47,786 nucleotides of DNA from Gammaproteobacteria bacterium (lineage in GTDB: Bacteria > Pseudomonadota > Gammaproteobacteria > Steroidobacterales > JABDKV01): contig JABDJB010000081.1 of NCBI GenBank assembly GCA_013003425.1, positions 1 through 47,786 on the forward strand, given 5' to 3'. The notes below the pieces were generated by a model that had not been told where the DNA came from, made no database searches, and saw nothing but the letters and a program-made list of their open reading frames with translations. Below, in pieces: positions 38,425 through 47,559 of the stretch (its first letter is position 1; each line of letters begins with the position of its first letter). Both the position numbers and the translations under genes were made by a program.

Positions 38425-39360
38425 ATGCGCGATATAGAGTCGCCACTGGGCTTGAAAGAGCGGGTCCTGTTAAGTTTGATCGATGTTTCTGGTTACCTGA
38501 CCAGGCCATTGGACTATCGCGGTTATTACATTCTGAATAAGTGGATTGGCCGCGCGATGTCACCTGGCACAACTGCGCAAATCCGACTTAACTCTGACGC
38601 ACTCTTCGAATTTGTCATCAGTGACCCTTATTGGAATCGACTGATACACAGGGGTTATTGCTACGAAGCCGAGATCTTTTATTTTCTTGAGCTGCTTAAA
38701 GGCGATACGTTTTCCTTCGTTGATGGTGGTTCCAATTGGGGCTACTGGAGCATCATGGCTTCGTCATCGGTCTACGGCGCGACAGAAACTGTTGCCTACG
38801 AACCGATGCCGCAGGCGTATTCCATGCTCGTTAGAAATTCCGCCATCAATAACAACCGCTTTCGAACAATCAACAAAGCGATTGCGGGACAAGACATGGC
38901 AAACGTCGCTATGACGATTGCAGACGTCGCCGAACTGAGTGCTGTCGGGGCCTCGATTTCTGCCCCGGTTGGCGACGACAACTCAACGATTCTGGTAGAG
39001 GCGGTTGGCATCGACAGGGTGCTTGGCGAGCTGACGAGCTCTGCTCCTGCTGTAATCAAGCTTGACCTGGAGGGGGTAGAGCGTGATGTCATCGAAGCGG
39101 CAACCTGGATCAATGATCATGATTGCGTTCTGGTTTTCGAGGACCACGGTGCCGATACTGAACACAAGGTAGCCGCTGCTGTTATGGCTCGTGACTGGCC
39201 AGTCTATTTTTTCCACCGGGATGGTCGTTTGGCGAGGGTTAATTCCCTGGACCACGTTGCTGCACTGAAGACGGTATCCCACCGTGGCTATAATTTTTTT
39301 GGCGCGCATCCTGGCGGCAAGTTCGATCGATTGCTTGCTGCCCATGCCGGTGACCGGTAG
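38425..39360 (+). CDS. FkbM family methyltransferase
   Basis: A 311-residue SAM-dependent O-methyltransferase of the FkbM type. SAM-binding motif I is FSFVDGGSNWGYWSI (about 96-110), followed by VAYEPMPQAYSMLVRNSAINN and the second hallmark VIKLDLEGVERDVIEAA (about 212-228). CGGAG precedes the ATG. It opens a run of five same-strand glycan genes, so a sugar or lipid-linked glycan is the likely acceptor. A TATCAT box at 38375-38380 may be the promoter -10. Confidence 0.9.
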   Translation: MRDIESPLGLKERVLLSLIDVSGYLTRPLDYRGYYILNKWIGRAMSPGTTAQIRLNSDALFEFVISDPYWNRLIHRGYCYEAEIFYFLELLKGDTFSFVDGGSNWGYWSIMASSSVYGATETVAYEPMPQAYSMLVRNSAINNNRFRTINKAIAGQDMANVAMTIADVAELSAVGASISAPVGDDNSTILVEAVGIDRVLGELTSSAPAVIKLDLEGVERDVIEAATWINDHDCVLVFEDHGADTEHKVAAAVMARDWPVYFFHRDGRLARVNSLDHVAALKTVSHRGYNFFGAHPGGKFDRLLAAHAGDR

Positions 39361-39591
39361 CCGGCGACAGGATGCGACCTGAGGTGATCCAGGGCAGGTC
39401 TTGGGCCATCAGGCCGAACGATGGGGGAGCGTTGCCCGCGGTCGGCTGTGCTTCGAAGCCGGCGGCTGTCGGCAGAAAATGAGCTTCAGGTCACCAGGCG
39501 TTGGCCCCGGCCACCTCTGATAGCCAGAGCCTGAATTGTGCGACAATTGGCGATTGACCCCACTTTCCAACATCAATGAAGAGCGCTGATC

Positions 39592-40332
39592 ATGCCAAGC
39601 ACGCCTTACTCTGAGCAATTCAAATCAGAGGACTTTGTCAACAACTACGAGACGGTCGAATATTCGCCAGGCAGCTATGCCAGCTCGATCTGGGAAATTC
39701 AAAAGCCGGTGATGGTGGAATGGATTGAGCGTATTCAGAAAGGCAAAGGAGGGGTAAAGCTCCTCGACTTTGCCTGCGGCACCGGCCGTGTCCTGTCCGA
39801 GCTCGAAAACAAAGTCCGGCAAACGACTGGTGTGGATCTTTCTGATCAGATGGTCGCCCTTGCAGAACAAAAATGTGCGTCTTCGGAACTGCTGGTTGGC
39901 GATATCGTCAATGATGCAAACCTGGCGAACGAAGATTTTGACATTGTTACCTGCTTTCGCTTCTTCCTGAACGTGGACATGACTACGCGCGAGCAGGTAT
40001 TGAGTCAGCTGAGAGAAAGACTAATCCGGAAAGATGGTGTGCTTGTTACCAATTTCCATGGCAATCGGAACTCATTACGCCATTTTTCATTGATGTACCG
40101 AAAATCGGTGCGTGGCGAATCCCACTCGGAGCTCTCGCCTGCGGAAATTGAATCACTGTTTGCTCGTACCGGATTCGAAATTACTACGATGGCCGGTTTT
40201 GGAATCTTGCCCCCGACGCTTTATCGAACGCCCCTGCGCGGTTTGGCGTTTGCTGTTGACCGTGTCTGCAGCAAGCTGCCCTTCCTGCGGCGATTCTCTA
40301 TTGACCTGATGTATATCTGCAAGCCCAGGTAA
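39592..40332 (+). CDS. Class I SAM-dependent methyltransferase
   Basis: A 246-residue methyltransferase. Motif I LLDFACGTGRVLSEL (about 57-71) and the acidic end of beta2, TGVDLSDQMVALAEQK, are intact, as is the post-motif DIVTCFRFFLNV. The C-terminal part VNRSFHGNRNSLRHFSLMYRK-like region and a basic end suggest a small-molecule or sugar acceptor. It is separated from the FkbM gene by 231 bp without coding potential and precedes the APH-like kinase by 13 bp. Confidence 0.88.
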   Translation: MPSTPYSEQFKSEDFVNNYETVEYSPGSYASSIWEIQKPVMVEWIERIQKGKGGVKLLDFACGTGRVLSELENKVRQTTGVDLSDQMVALAEQKCASSELLVGDIVNDANLANEDFDIVTCFRFFLNVDMTTREQVLSQLRERLIRKDGVLVTNFHGNRNSLRHFSLMYRKSVRGESHSELSPAEIESLFARTGFEITTMAGFGILPPTLYRTPLRGLAFAVDRVCSKLPFLRRFSIDLMYICKPR

Positions 40333-40345
40333 ACAATACCGGGTC

Positions 40346-41377
40346 ATGCGGTTTCGTAGTTACTGGGTGGGCGGCGTAGACCGTGTTGCAATTCCGGATA
40401 GCGTCAGCAACGCAGCCCGGACGAGGATGCTTGCCTTGTATCAGCCGCAACGGACCATGTCGCGAGTGTTCTGGGGAATACTGAGACGCGTGCCTCCGGG
40501 TGTTGCCATTCCCAAACACCTGAAGAATGCCAACTCACCTTCGGATCGGTTGCGGCACTTTGACTGGCAGAAGTGGGTAGAGCGTATAGCAGGAGATATC
40601 GGCGCGACGGGGTTGTACCCTGCGTTTTACTTCCCGCCAGATTTCCAACGATTTCAATGTGCCGCAATGCTGCTGGACCGGGACGGTCGCCAGGGCGTTT
40701 TTGCAAAGCTGTCCTGGGGCGAGAATGCAAAAGCGCGGCTGGCGCGGGAGTATCGCGGGCTGGAGTTCGCCGCGGGGCACCTGAAGTCTGTCTCCACTCC
40801 ACGAGCACTGGCGCTTGGCGAGCAGGATTCCACGCACTATCTGCTGTGTAGCCTGATGCCGCCTGAAACTGAGGCGCCCCCGGTCAGGTGGGGATGGCCT
40901 TATGTTGATTTCTGCAATGAGCTGCAGTCCGGATTTGGTACACAGCGACGTCTGGAATCGATGCACTGGTGGCAACCGGACCAGATGAGCAGCGCGTCGC
41001 GCGCAGCCGCTGTATTCCTGGAGAAGAATGAGCCCCCTGACGGGTATCGCCTGAACCCTTCACACGGAGATCTCGCGCCATGGAATGCGCGGGTGCAGGA
41101 CGGTAACCCCATTCTGTTCGACTGGGAGTGGTTCGAACCCCTGGCGCCCAGGCTGGTCGACCCTTACCATTTTGCGCTGACCAATGCGGTTCTGATTCAG
41201 AAATATCGTGATGCGTCTGATCTTCAGCAAGCGGTCCGGAAGATCCTGCAGACGATTCCGCACGCTCCGGAAGAGCTGTTACTGGCTCAGGTATATCTTG
41301 CGCTGATACTTCCTGCAAACATAGTTCGGGATTTGATCGAGATACAGATTGCAGCCGCGATGTCGGGCGAGGGCTGA
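40346..41377 (+). CDS. APH-like kinase family protein
   Basis: A 343-residue protein with the aminoglycoside-phosphotransferase/choline-kinase-like catalytic motifs. SHGDLAPWNARV (about 250-261) holds the HGDxxxxN loop, and ILFDWEWFEP (about 266-275) the metal-binding Asp. A nucleotide-binding lobe precedes it (QGVFAKLSWGENAKARLAREYRG, with the Lys in FAKLSW). In glycan clusters such kinases often phosphorylate a sugar or a lipid head group; a drug target is not implied. It is 5 bp from the flippase gene. Confidence 0.78.
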   Translation: MRFRSYWVGGVDRVAIPDSVSNAARTRMLALYQPQRTMSRVFWGILRRVPPGVAIPKHLKNANSPSDRLRHFDWQKWVERIAGDIGATGLYPAFYFPPDFQRFQCAAMLLDRDGRQGVFAKLSWGENAKARLAREYRGLEFAAGHLKSVSTPRALALGEQDSTHYLLCSLMPPETEAPPVRWGWPYVDFCNELQSGFGTQRRLESMHWWQPDQMSSASRAAAVFLEKNEPPDGYRLNPSHGDLAPWNARVQDGNPILFDWEWFEPLAPRLVDPYHFALTNAVLIQKYRDASDLQQAVRKILQTIPHAPEELLLAQVYLALILPANIVRDLIEIQIAAAMSGEG

Positions 41378-41382
41378 TTGTC

Positions 41383-42747
41383 GTGTCTGATACGTCCCGT
41401 CAGCAGATGATCGCACGACGCCTCCTCGGCGGTGGCTTGTTTGCGTTCTGGGGCCGTGTCTTCTCGTCACTGATTGCGTTTGTCATTGGCATTATTCTTG
41501 CGCGCTTGCTGAGCCCGGAATCCTTTGGCAGTTATTCCCTCGCGCTGTCCGTCGTGACCCTGATGGCGCTGATAGGGGGTCTTGGTGCTGACCAGGCTGT
41601 CGTGCGGCTCATTCCCTCGGCCAGCGACGCGGCGAAGATTGTCTTTGCCCGGACTGGTCTGGTAATCGCGAGCATCGGCGGGTTACTTGCCGGAATAGTG
41701 ATCTGGCTTGGTGCCGCGACACTTTTTCAGGGACCCATCGACGCACCGCTGCTGGCAGAAAATGCGTTTCTGCTGGGGCTCTGGTGCCTGTTCCTGGTGC
41801 TGCAGCGACAGCTGTCTGAAACCTTTCGTGCAAATCACAACATTCGCAACGCCGAGCTCTTTGCCGGGATGGGACGCACCGGGGTGCTGTCGGGAAGCCT
41901 GTTCCTGCTGGCGGTTCTGGTGACTAACTCACTCGGAATGATGAATTATCGGGTTGCGGTGCTTTGCGCGCTGTTCTCCGTCGCGGCGACTGCTATCGCT
42001 GCATTTGTATTTTTGCTCAACAGCATTCGCGGTAAGTTCAGCCTGGCACTTAACAAGTCAATTTTTTCAATTGCGATTCCGTTAGGGTTTTCTGCGCTGA
42101 TGATAACAATGCGCGGCCAGGTGGATCTGTGGCTGGTTGCTGGTATCAGTGGCACCAGCGATACGGCTTTGTACACGGCCGCATGGCGTCTCGCCGTGCT
42201 GGTGTTGATGCCGACATGGATCGTGAATGCCGTGGTACCACCGATGATCGCCGAGCTGTTCAAGTCACGGGAAATTCCCCTGATGGAATCACTGGTCAGA
42301 TCGGTTGCCACGGTAGCCTGCATTCCGGCATTTCTCCTGTGCCTGGTCCTGATACTGGGTGCCGAACCGCTGTTGCAGCTGCTGTACGGTGAGTTTTATG
42401 GTGATGCATCAACGATGCTGATCTTCCTGGTTATCGCGCAATTCGCTGCCGTGCTGTCCGGGCCGGCCGCAGTGGGGATGGCTATGACTGGCGGCGAGCG
42501 CGCGCTGGTAGGCATTTCGACGCTTGCGGTCCTGTTTGCACTGGTTGCTGGGTATTTCGCGGGCATGGCGTACGGCGCCAATGGTGTAGCAGCGAGTTCG
42601 GCGGCGACCTTGATATTGCAGAGCAGCGCAATGGCGTGCTGGTTCCGTATGCATCTGGGAATCTGGCCGATTGCGACATTGTCTCCGAGACGCCTGATGG
42701 TGCTTGGACGACACTATCTGCCGGGAACTCAACAGCGGGATATGTGA
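41383..42747 (+). CDS. Polysaccharide flippase (MOP/Wzx-like)
   Basis: A 454-residue integral membrane protein with about twelve hydrophobic segments. The N-terminal LLGGGLFAFWGRVFSSLIAFVIG and RLLSPESFGSYSLALSV are typical of the MOP/oligosaccharide flippase family, as is GQVDLWLVAGISGTSDTALYTAAWR. GTG start. It is the likely inner-membrane exporter of the lipid-linked product of this cluster. Confidence 0.9.
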   Translation: MSDTSRQQMIARRLLGGGLFAFWGRVFSSLIAFVIGIILARLLSPESFGSYSLALSVVTLMALIGGLGADQAVVRLIPSASDAAKIVFARTGLVIASIGGLLAGIVIWLGAATLFQGPIDAPLLAENAFLLGLWCLFLVLQRQLSETFRANHNIRNAELFAGMGRTGVLSGSLFLLAVLVTNSLGMMNYRVAVLCALFSVAATAIAAFVFLLNSIRGKFSLALNKSIFSIAIPLGFSALMITMRGQVDLWLVAGISGTSDTALYTAAWRLAVLVLMPTWIVNAVVPPMIAELFKSREIPLMESLVRSVATVACIPAFLLCLVLILGAEPLLQLLYGEFYGDASTMLIFLVIAQFAAVLSGPAAVGMAMTGGERALVGISTLAVLFALVAGYFAGMAYGANGVAASSAATLILQSSAMACWFRMHLGIWPIATLSPRRLMVLGRHYLPGTQQRDM

Positions 42748-42757
42748 GCAGAATTTG

Positions 42758-43942
42758 ATGCGAGTCCTGGTCGGGCACAATCGCTATACGCAGCACGGTG
42801 GCGAAGACGCGGTCTTCAATGCCGAAGTCGCAATGCTCGAATCCAACGGGCATGAAGTTATTGTCTTCGAAAAATCAAATAATCAAATCGCGTCGATGAG
42901 CAAGGCCAGCGCTGCGATGTCTTTTGTCTGGTCCCGGGAGAGTAAAAGAGAGTTACAGGAAGTTATTGGCAGGAGAAGGCCGGAAATAGCGCATTTTCAC
43001 AATACGTTTCCGCTGATTTCGCCATCTGCTTACTACGCCTGTAAGGAAGCAGGCATTCCGGTTGTACAGACGCTCCACAATTATCGCTTGTTGTGCCCGG
43101 CCTATACCTTGGTGAGGAACGGTGAGGTTTGCGAGATTTGTATCAACAAATCGTTCGCCTGGCCGGCGATCAGGTACCGTTGTTATCGAGGCTCTGCAAT
43201 GCAGTCGGCAGGTGTCGGGGCAATGTTGACCATCCACCGACTGATGAAAACCTGGAGCGAAACCGTCAGCGCCTACATTGCTTTGACGCAGTTCTCGCGC
43301 GGGAAATTTATCGAGGGCGGTTTCCCTGCAGAAAAGATGCATGTGAAACCCAATTTTATGGTGCCGGCGCAAAGTTCGACGCCCGCGCTGCATGAACGAA
43401 ATTACCTGCTGTTTGTCGGCAGGCTTTCGCATGAGAAGGGCACCGATGTTTTACTGCATGCCCTGACCCGGCTCAGGCACATACCTGTAAAAATAATTGG
43501 CGATGGCCCATTAGCGGAGCAGCTGGACTCATTTATCCAGGACAACGGGCTGACCAATGTTGAGCGCATCGGGCAGCTGCCACACGATGAGGTGCTGCCT
43601 TTTGTGGAAGCTGCTGCCTGCCTGGTGGTGCCGAGCCGCTGGTACGAAGGCTTCCCGATGACGATAGTCGAGGCATTTTCGCGGGCGGTACCGGTCATAG
43701 CCGCCCGGCTGGGCAGCCTCGCCGAGATTGTGGATGACGGAACTACCGGATTGCACTTCGACAGTGGCAGCAGCGAGGACCTGGCAAGGAAACTGGACTG
43801 GGGATGGTCCAACAAAGAGGCCATGCGTGCGATGGGTGATAATGCGCTGCGGGAATTTCGTGACAATTACCTTCCGCAACGCAATCACGAAATACTGATG
43901 ACAATATACAAGAGCGCAATAGGTACCGGGGACCCAACGTAG
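42758..43942 (+). CDS. Glycosyltransferase family 4
   Basis: A 394-residue GT-B enzyme. The start MRVLVGHNRYTQHGGEDAVF at 42758 follows the flippase stop by 10 bp; an in-frame codon at 42704 lies inside the flippase gene. The N-terminal GT4 domain (HFHNTFPLISPSAYYACKEAG) and the C-terminal nucleotide-sugar domain with the EX7E motif (EGFPMTIVEAF, about 293-303) are clear; FVGRLSHEKGTDVLLHAL is the usual start of the C-terminal domain. The sugar donor is unknown. The last gene of the glycan cluster. Confidence 0.93.
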   Translation: MRVLVGHNRYTQHGGEDAVFNAEVAMLESNGHEVIVFEKSNNQIASMSKASAAMSFVWSRESKRELQEVIGRRRPEIAHFHNTFPLISPSAYYACKEAGIPVVQTLHNYRLLCPAYTLVRNGEVCEICINKSFAWPAIRYRCYRGSAMQSAGVGAMLTIHRLMKTWSETVSAYIALTQFSRGKFIEGGFPAEKMHVKPNFMVPAQSSTPALHERNYLLFVGRLSHEKGTDVLLHALTRLRHIPVKIIGDGPLAEQLDSFIQDNGLTNVERIGQLPHDEVLPFVEAAACLVVPSRWYEGFPMTIVEAFSRAVPVIAARLGSLAEIVDDGTTGLHFDSGSSEDLARKLDWGWSNKEAMRAMGDNALREFRDNYLPQRNHEILMTIYKSAIGTGDPT

Positions 43943-44162
43943 CTTATTTGCAGGTATCTTCGGCTCCGGAATTGGCGCAAACGAGCTGCCCTTTCAGGGC
44001 GCCCGGCACCTTTTACGCGGGGCTGTTGCGCGTCGTGTCACGCTACCGCAAAGGCCTTGTCAACAAACAGGTCAGCTGCGGAAGCCTGTACCGTTTGGCT
44101 TTGACTCCGTGGGGTATGCTGGCAGGCGCTAACTCACTCACTCAGCGATACAGAGGCAAGTC

Positions 44163-45003
44163 ATGCACGTCGTCAATACCGGAAGCTTCAGTTACCAGGG
44201 CCACGAGCTTCACTACGAGGAGCACGGGTCCGGCGACCGCGTCGTCGTGCTGCTTCATGGCCTTTTGCTGGATGCCAACGTCAATCGCGGACTGGCCCGC
44301 GGGTTTGCAGACCGCGGTTACCGGGTAATTCTGCTCGATCTGCTGGGTCACGGGCGCAGCGACAAGCCGGAGGATGCGAGGCTGCATCGTTTCGACCGTT
44401 ATGCCGAACAGGTCGTTGAACTGCTGGATCATCTGAGCATCGACAAAGCAGTCATCGGTGGCGTGTCCCTCGGTGCCGACGTGAGCCTGCAGGTCGCCGT
44501 CATGGCGCCGGAACGCCTGCACGGGCTGATCGTCGAGATGCCGGTGATGGAAAACGCCACGCCGTTTGCGGCTTTGCTGTTCGTGCCGCTGCTGCTGGGC
44601 GTCCAGTTTGGTGGTCCCGTCGCGCGTTGGACCAGCAAGCTATGGGGCCGGGTACCCCGCACACGCTACGAAACAGCAAACAGCGTGCTCAACATGTTGT
44701 CCGCGCCGCCCAGGGTCACCGCCGCCGTGCTGCACGGCATCCTTGGTCGGGCCAGTGGCGCCTGACATCAAGCGGCGCCGCGGAATTTCTGTTCCCACGC
44801 TCGTGATCGGCCACAAGCGCGACATGCTTCACCCGTTTGCAGACGCTACCAACCTGGTCGAAGAAATCCCCGGCGCACGGTTCCTCGAAGCCAATTCGCT
44901 TCTGGAGCTGCGCACGCGGCCGGGGCGTTTGATGCCCCGGATCGTGGAGTTCCTCGACGAAGCCGTTTTCGACAATGGCAGGAATCGAGCGAACCACGCC
45001 TGA
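44163..45003 (+). pseudogene. Alpha/beta hydrolase, interrupted by a frameshift
   Basis: The frame starting at 44163 (GAGG six bases upstream) encodes about 197 residues of a typical hydrolase: VVLLHGLLLDA, ILLDLLGHGRSDKP and the nucleophile elbow GGVSLGADV. It stops at TGA 44763-44765. The expected C-terminal part continues in the +1 frame from about 44755 (VPTLVIGHKRDMLHPFADATN, with the acid residue) to the stop at 45003. Joined, the product would be about 279 residues, the normal size. The expected catalytic His near the end is replaced by NSLLELR. A real frameshift or a sequencing error in GGTCGGGCC are both possible. Confidence 0.8.
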
Positions 45004-45018
45004 TTGTAAGAGGGAACG

Positions 45019-45498
45019 ATGAGCTATTTGCTTTGGAAGCTGGTCCATGTCGTTTCGGTGGTGGTATTCCTCGGCAACATATCCACCGGGTTGTTCTGGG
45101 CTGCACGCGCCCACAGGAGCCGCAACCTGGATCAGGTAGCGTCCACATTCGATAGCATCATTGTGAGCGACCGCTGGTTGACCGTTCCCGGAGTAATCGG
45201 GATTGTTGTCAGCGGCATTGCAGGAGCCATGGCGGGCGGATTTCCAATCCTTAGCACTGGCTGGATACTTTGGCCGGCGCTGCTTTTCATCGCTTCAGGC
45301 CTGGTTTTTGGAGTCTGGGTTGGACCGTTGCAACGGAAGATCCTGACGTTTGCACAATCCGCCGACGCTTCCGCGCAATCCTGGGCGACCTACTGCAAGC
45401 TGTACAAGAGCTGGGAGCTCTGGGGACTTGCGGCTCTGCTGACACCTGTTGCCGCCCTGGTCATCATGGTGTTGAAGCCCGCGCTGCCCGGTATGTAA
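45019..45498 (+). CDS. DUF2269 family membrane protein
   Basis: A 159-residue integral membrane protein with four helices (about 5-28, 53-73, 82-103 and 133-153). The N-terminal LWKLVHVVSVVVFLGN is the usual start of DUF2269/YraN-neighbour-type proteins of unknown role; a histidine in the first helix is conserved in the family. AGAGGGA lies close to the ATG. It is 15 bp from the hydrolase and 24 bp before recQ. Confidence 0.85.
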   Translation: MSYLLWKLVHVVSVVVFLGNISTGLFWAARAHRSRNLDQVASTFDSIIVSDRWLTVPGVIGIVVSGIAGAMAGGFPILSTGWILWPALLFIASGLVFGVWVGPLQRKILTFAQSADASAQSWATYCKLYKSWELWGLAALLTPVAALVIMVLKPALPGM

Positions 45499-45522
45499 CG
45501 CACAATAAGTACCGGGTATTGA

Positions 45523-47328
45523 ATGAACAAAACCCCAATCGATCTGCTGCGCGACGTTTTCGGATTTGACTCTTTTCTTGGCCAGCAAAGCCAGGTAATC
45601 GATGCGGTTCTCAATGGCCAGGATGCGATGGTCTTGATGCCAACCGGTGGCGGCAAATCGCTGTGTTACCAGATACCTGCAATGTTGGGTACGGGAACCG
45701 GCATGGTGGTGTCGCCGCTGATTGCATTAATGCAGGATCAGGTCAGTGCATTGCGCGAAGTGGGTATTCGCGCCACGTTCCTGAATTCTACGCTGAACGC
45801 AAAACGACAGCGCCAGGTATTTGAGCAACTCGAAGCCGGTGAGCTGGATTTGCTTTATCTTGCGCCGGAACGGCTGGTGCAGGCCGATACGCTGGACCGC
45901 CTCACTGCACTGAATTGGTCTGTTATCGCAATTGACGAAGCGCACTGTGTATCGCAGTGGGGCCATGATTTTCGTCATGACTATCTGTCATTGGGGCAAT
46001 TGCGTGAACGCTTTCCGGGCGTGGCGCGCATTGCATTAACGGCAACGGCAACGATGGCAACGCGAAATGACATTGTTGAGCGATTGCAACTGGACCATCC
46101 GGCATGGTTTGTCAGCTCTTTCGACCGGCCTAATATTCGTTATCAGGTCGATATCAAGACTGATTCACGTGTTCAGTTAAAACATTTTCTGGCCGCTCAC
46201 CGGGGTCATGCGGGTATTGTTTATTGTCTGTCACGCAAAAAAACCGAAGAGATTGCAGCCTGGCTGGTGGGCGAGGGCGTCGATGCGTTGCCTTACCACG
46301 CCGGACTGGACGCAGATGTTCGTGCCGCAAACCAGTCTCGTTTTATTAATGAAGATGCAGTCGTCATGGTTGCGACGATTGCGTTCGGCATGGGCATTGA
46401 TAAGCCCGATGTCCGCTTCGTTGCGCATCTGGATTTGCCAAAAAATATTGAATCGTACTATCAGGAAACCGGGCGGGCTGGTCGCGATGGCGAACCGGCC
46501 GATGCATACATGGTATACGGCCTGCAGGACGTCGTGCGCCTGGGGCAAATGGTTGAGCAGTCCGAGGCCAGCGGCGAGCACAAGCAAAGCCAGCGCAGCA
46601 AGCTTGATGCCGTTTTGGGTTGGTGTGAAGTAACGACCTGTCGTCGCCGACACCTGCTGGCGTACCTCGGCGAAAAAACGGATGCCGATTGCGGCAATTG
46701 TGATATCTGCCTGGTGCCACCGGAAACATGGGATGGGACCGTTGCTGCACAAAAACTGTTATCCGCAGTGTATCGAACCGGCCAACGCTTCGGTGCCGCC
46801 CATCTGATCAATGTGCTGCGCGGTGCCGATACCGACAAGATTCGACAGCATGGTCACGACAATCTGAGTGTGTATGGCATCGGCAGAGATCGCGACATGA
46901 TGCAATGGCGGTCGGTACTGCGACAACTTGTCGTGCGAGGCTATTTAAGATCAGACCACACGCGCTACGGCGCCTATGTTCTGACCGACAGCAGCCGCCC
47001 ATTGCTTGTCGGTGAAGAAACGCTGTTGCTGCGTAATGATCCGGAACGAAAAAGGGGCGGGAAAAAGGCGCGCCGTGTGGCGCCCGAGCTTAGCGATGAA
47101 GACATACCCCTGTGGGAGGAATTACGTGCGTGCCGCAAACGCCTGGCCGACGAGCACAATGTTCCACCGTATGTCATTTTTCACGACTCAACCCTAAAAG
47201 CGATGCTCAAAGCGCGGCCCACTACTGAGGACGAACTGCTGGCAATCAATGGCGTCGGGCAAACCAAGCTTGAGCGTTACGGGGACGATTTCCTGGCAGC
47301 CATTGCCCTTGCCCCGGCATCTGAATAA
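45523..47328 (+). CDS. recQ: ATP-dependent DNA helicase RecQ
   Basis: A 601-residue 3'-to-5' superfamily 2 helicase for recombination and repair. Motif I TGGGKS (41-46), the DEAH box (138-141) with the aromatic-rich loop [11 protein letters not shown], and motif [14 protein letters not shown] (313-324) are present. The zinc-binding cysteines C373, C390, C393 and C396 are in place. The winged-helix domain (about 400-490) and a C-terminal HRDC domain (about 520-595, [19 protein letters not shown]-like) follow. The size matches E. coli RecQ. All active-site motifs are intact. Confidence 0.97.
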   Translation: MNKTPIDLLRDVFGFDSFLGQQSQVIDAVLNGQDAMVLMPTGGGKSLCYQIPAMLGTGTGMVVSPLIALMQDQVSALREVGIRATFLNSTLNAKRQRQVFEQLEAGELDLLYLAPERLVQADTLDRLTALNWSVIAIDEAHCVSQWGHDFRHDYLSLGQLRERFPGVARIALTATATMATRNDIVERLQLDHPAWFVSSFDRPNIRYQVDIKTDSRVQLKHFLAAHRGHAGIVYCLSRKKTEEIAAWLVGEGVDALPYHAGLDADVRAANQSRFINEDAVVMVATIAFGMGIDKPDVRFVAHLDLPKNIESYYQETGRAGRDGEPADAYMVYGLQDVVRLGQMVEQSEASGEHKQSQRSKLDAVLGWCEVTTCRRRHLLAYLGEKTDADCGNCDICLVPPETWDGTVAAQKLLSAVYRTGQRFGAAHLINVLRGADTDKIRQHGHDNLSVYGIGRDRDMMQWRSVLRQLVVRGYLRSDHTRYGAYVLTDSSRPLLVGEETLLLRNDPERKRGGKKARRVAPELSDEDIPLWEELRACRKRLADEHNVPPYVIFHDSTLKAMLKARPTTEDELLAINGVGQTKLERYGDDFLAAIALAPASE

Positions 47329-47374
47329 AAGAGGTCACCTGCGCGTTTGGCCAAGGGTGATAAACAGGGATCAT

Positions 47375-47400
47375 AAAAAAAGCCGTCCTGGGACGGCTTT
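47375..47400 (-). terminator. Rho-independent terminator for the right-edge minus-strand gene
   Basis: Stem of about 8-10 bp (AAAGCCGTCC and GGACGGCTTT) with a minimal loop. On the minus strand it is followed by seven T; on the plus strand only three T follow, so it also gives at best a weak stop for recQ, 47 bp downstream of its end. Confidence 0.75.
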
Positions 47401-47559
47401 GGTAGTGGTGTTGGTGGAGGCGGCGGCCACCGAAAAGCACGCCTAAAAATTTTGCGTAATTCTTGTCGTTTACTTGAGGTCAGTTGCCCCCATAAATGCC
47501 CCAAGCTTCCCTTTCGTCCCGCAATGTTGAGCCACAAATGGTTTTTAAGCGCCAGCCAA

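Noticed and set aside
39534-39548. AATTGT-N3-ACAATT inverted repeat upstream of the SAM methyltransferase
   Set aside because: Short arms in an AT-rich stretch; no nearby promoter elements and no second copy seen.
43988-44000. GCCCT/AGGGC hairpin after the GT4 gene as a terminator
   Set aside because: Five-base stem and no adjacent T tract; TTTT lies nine bases away.
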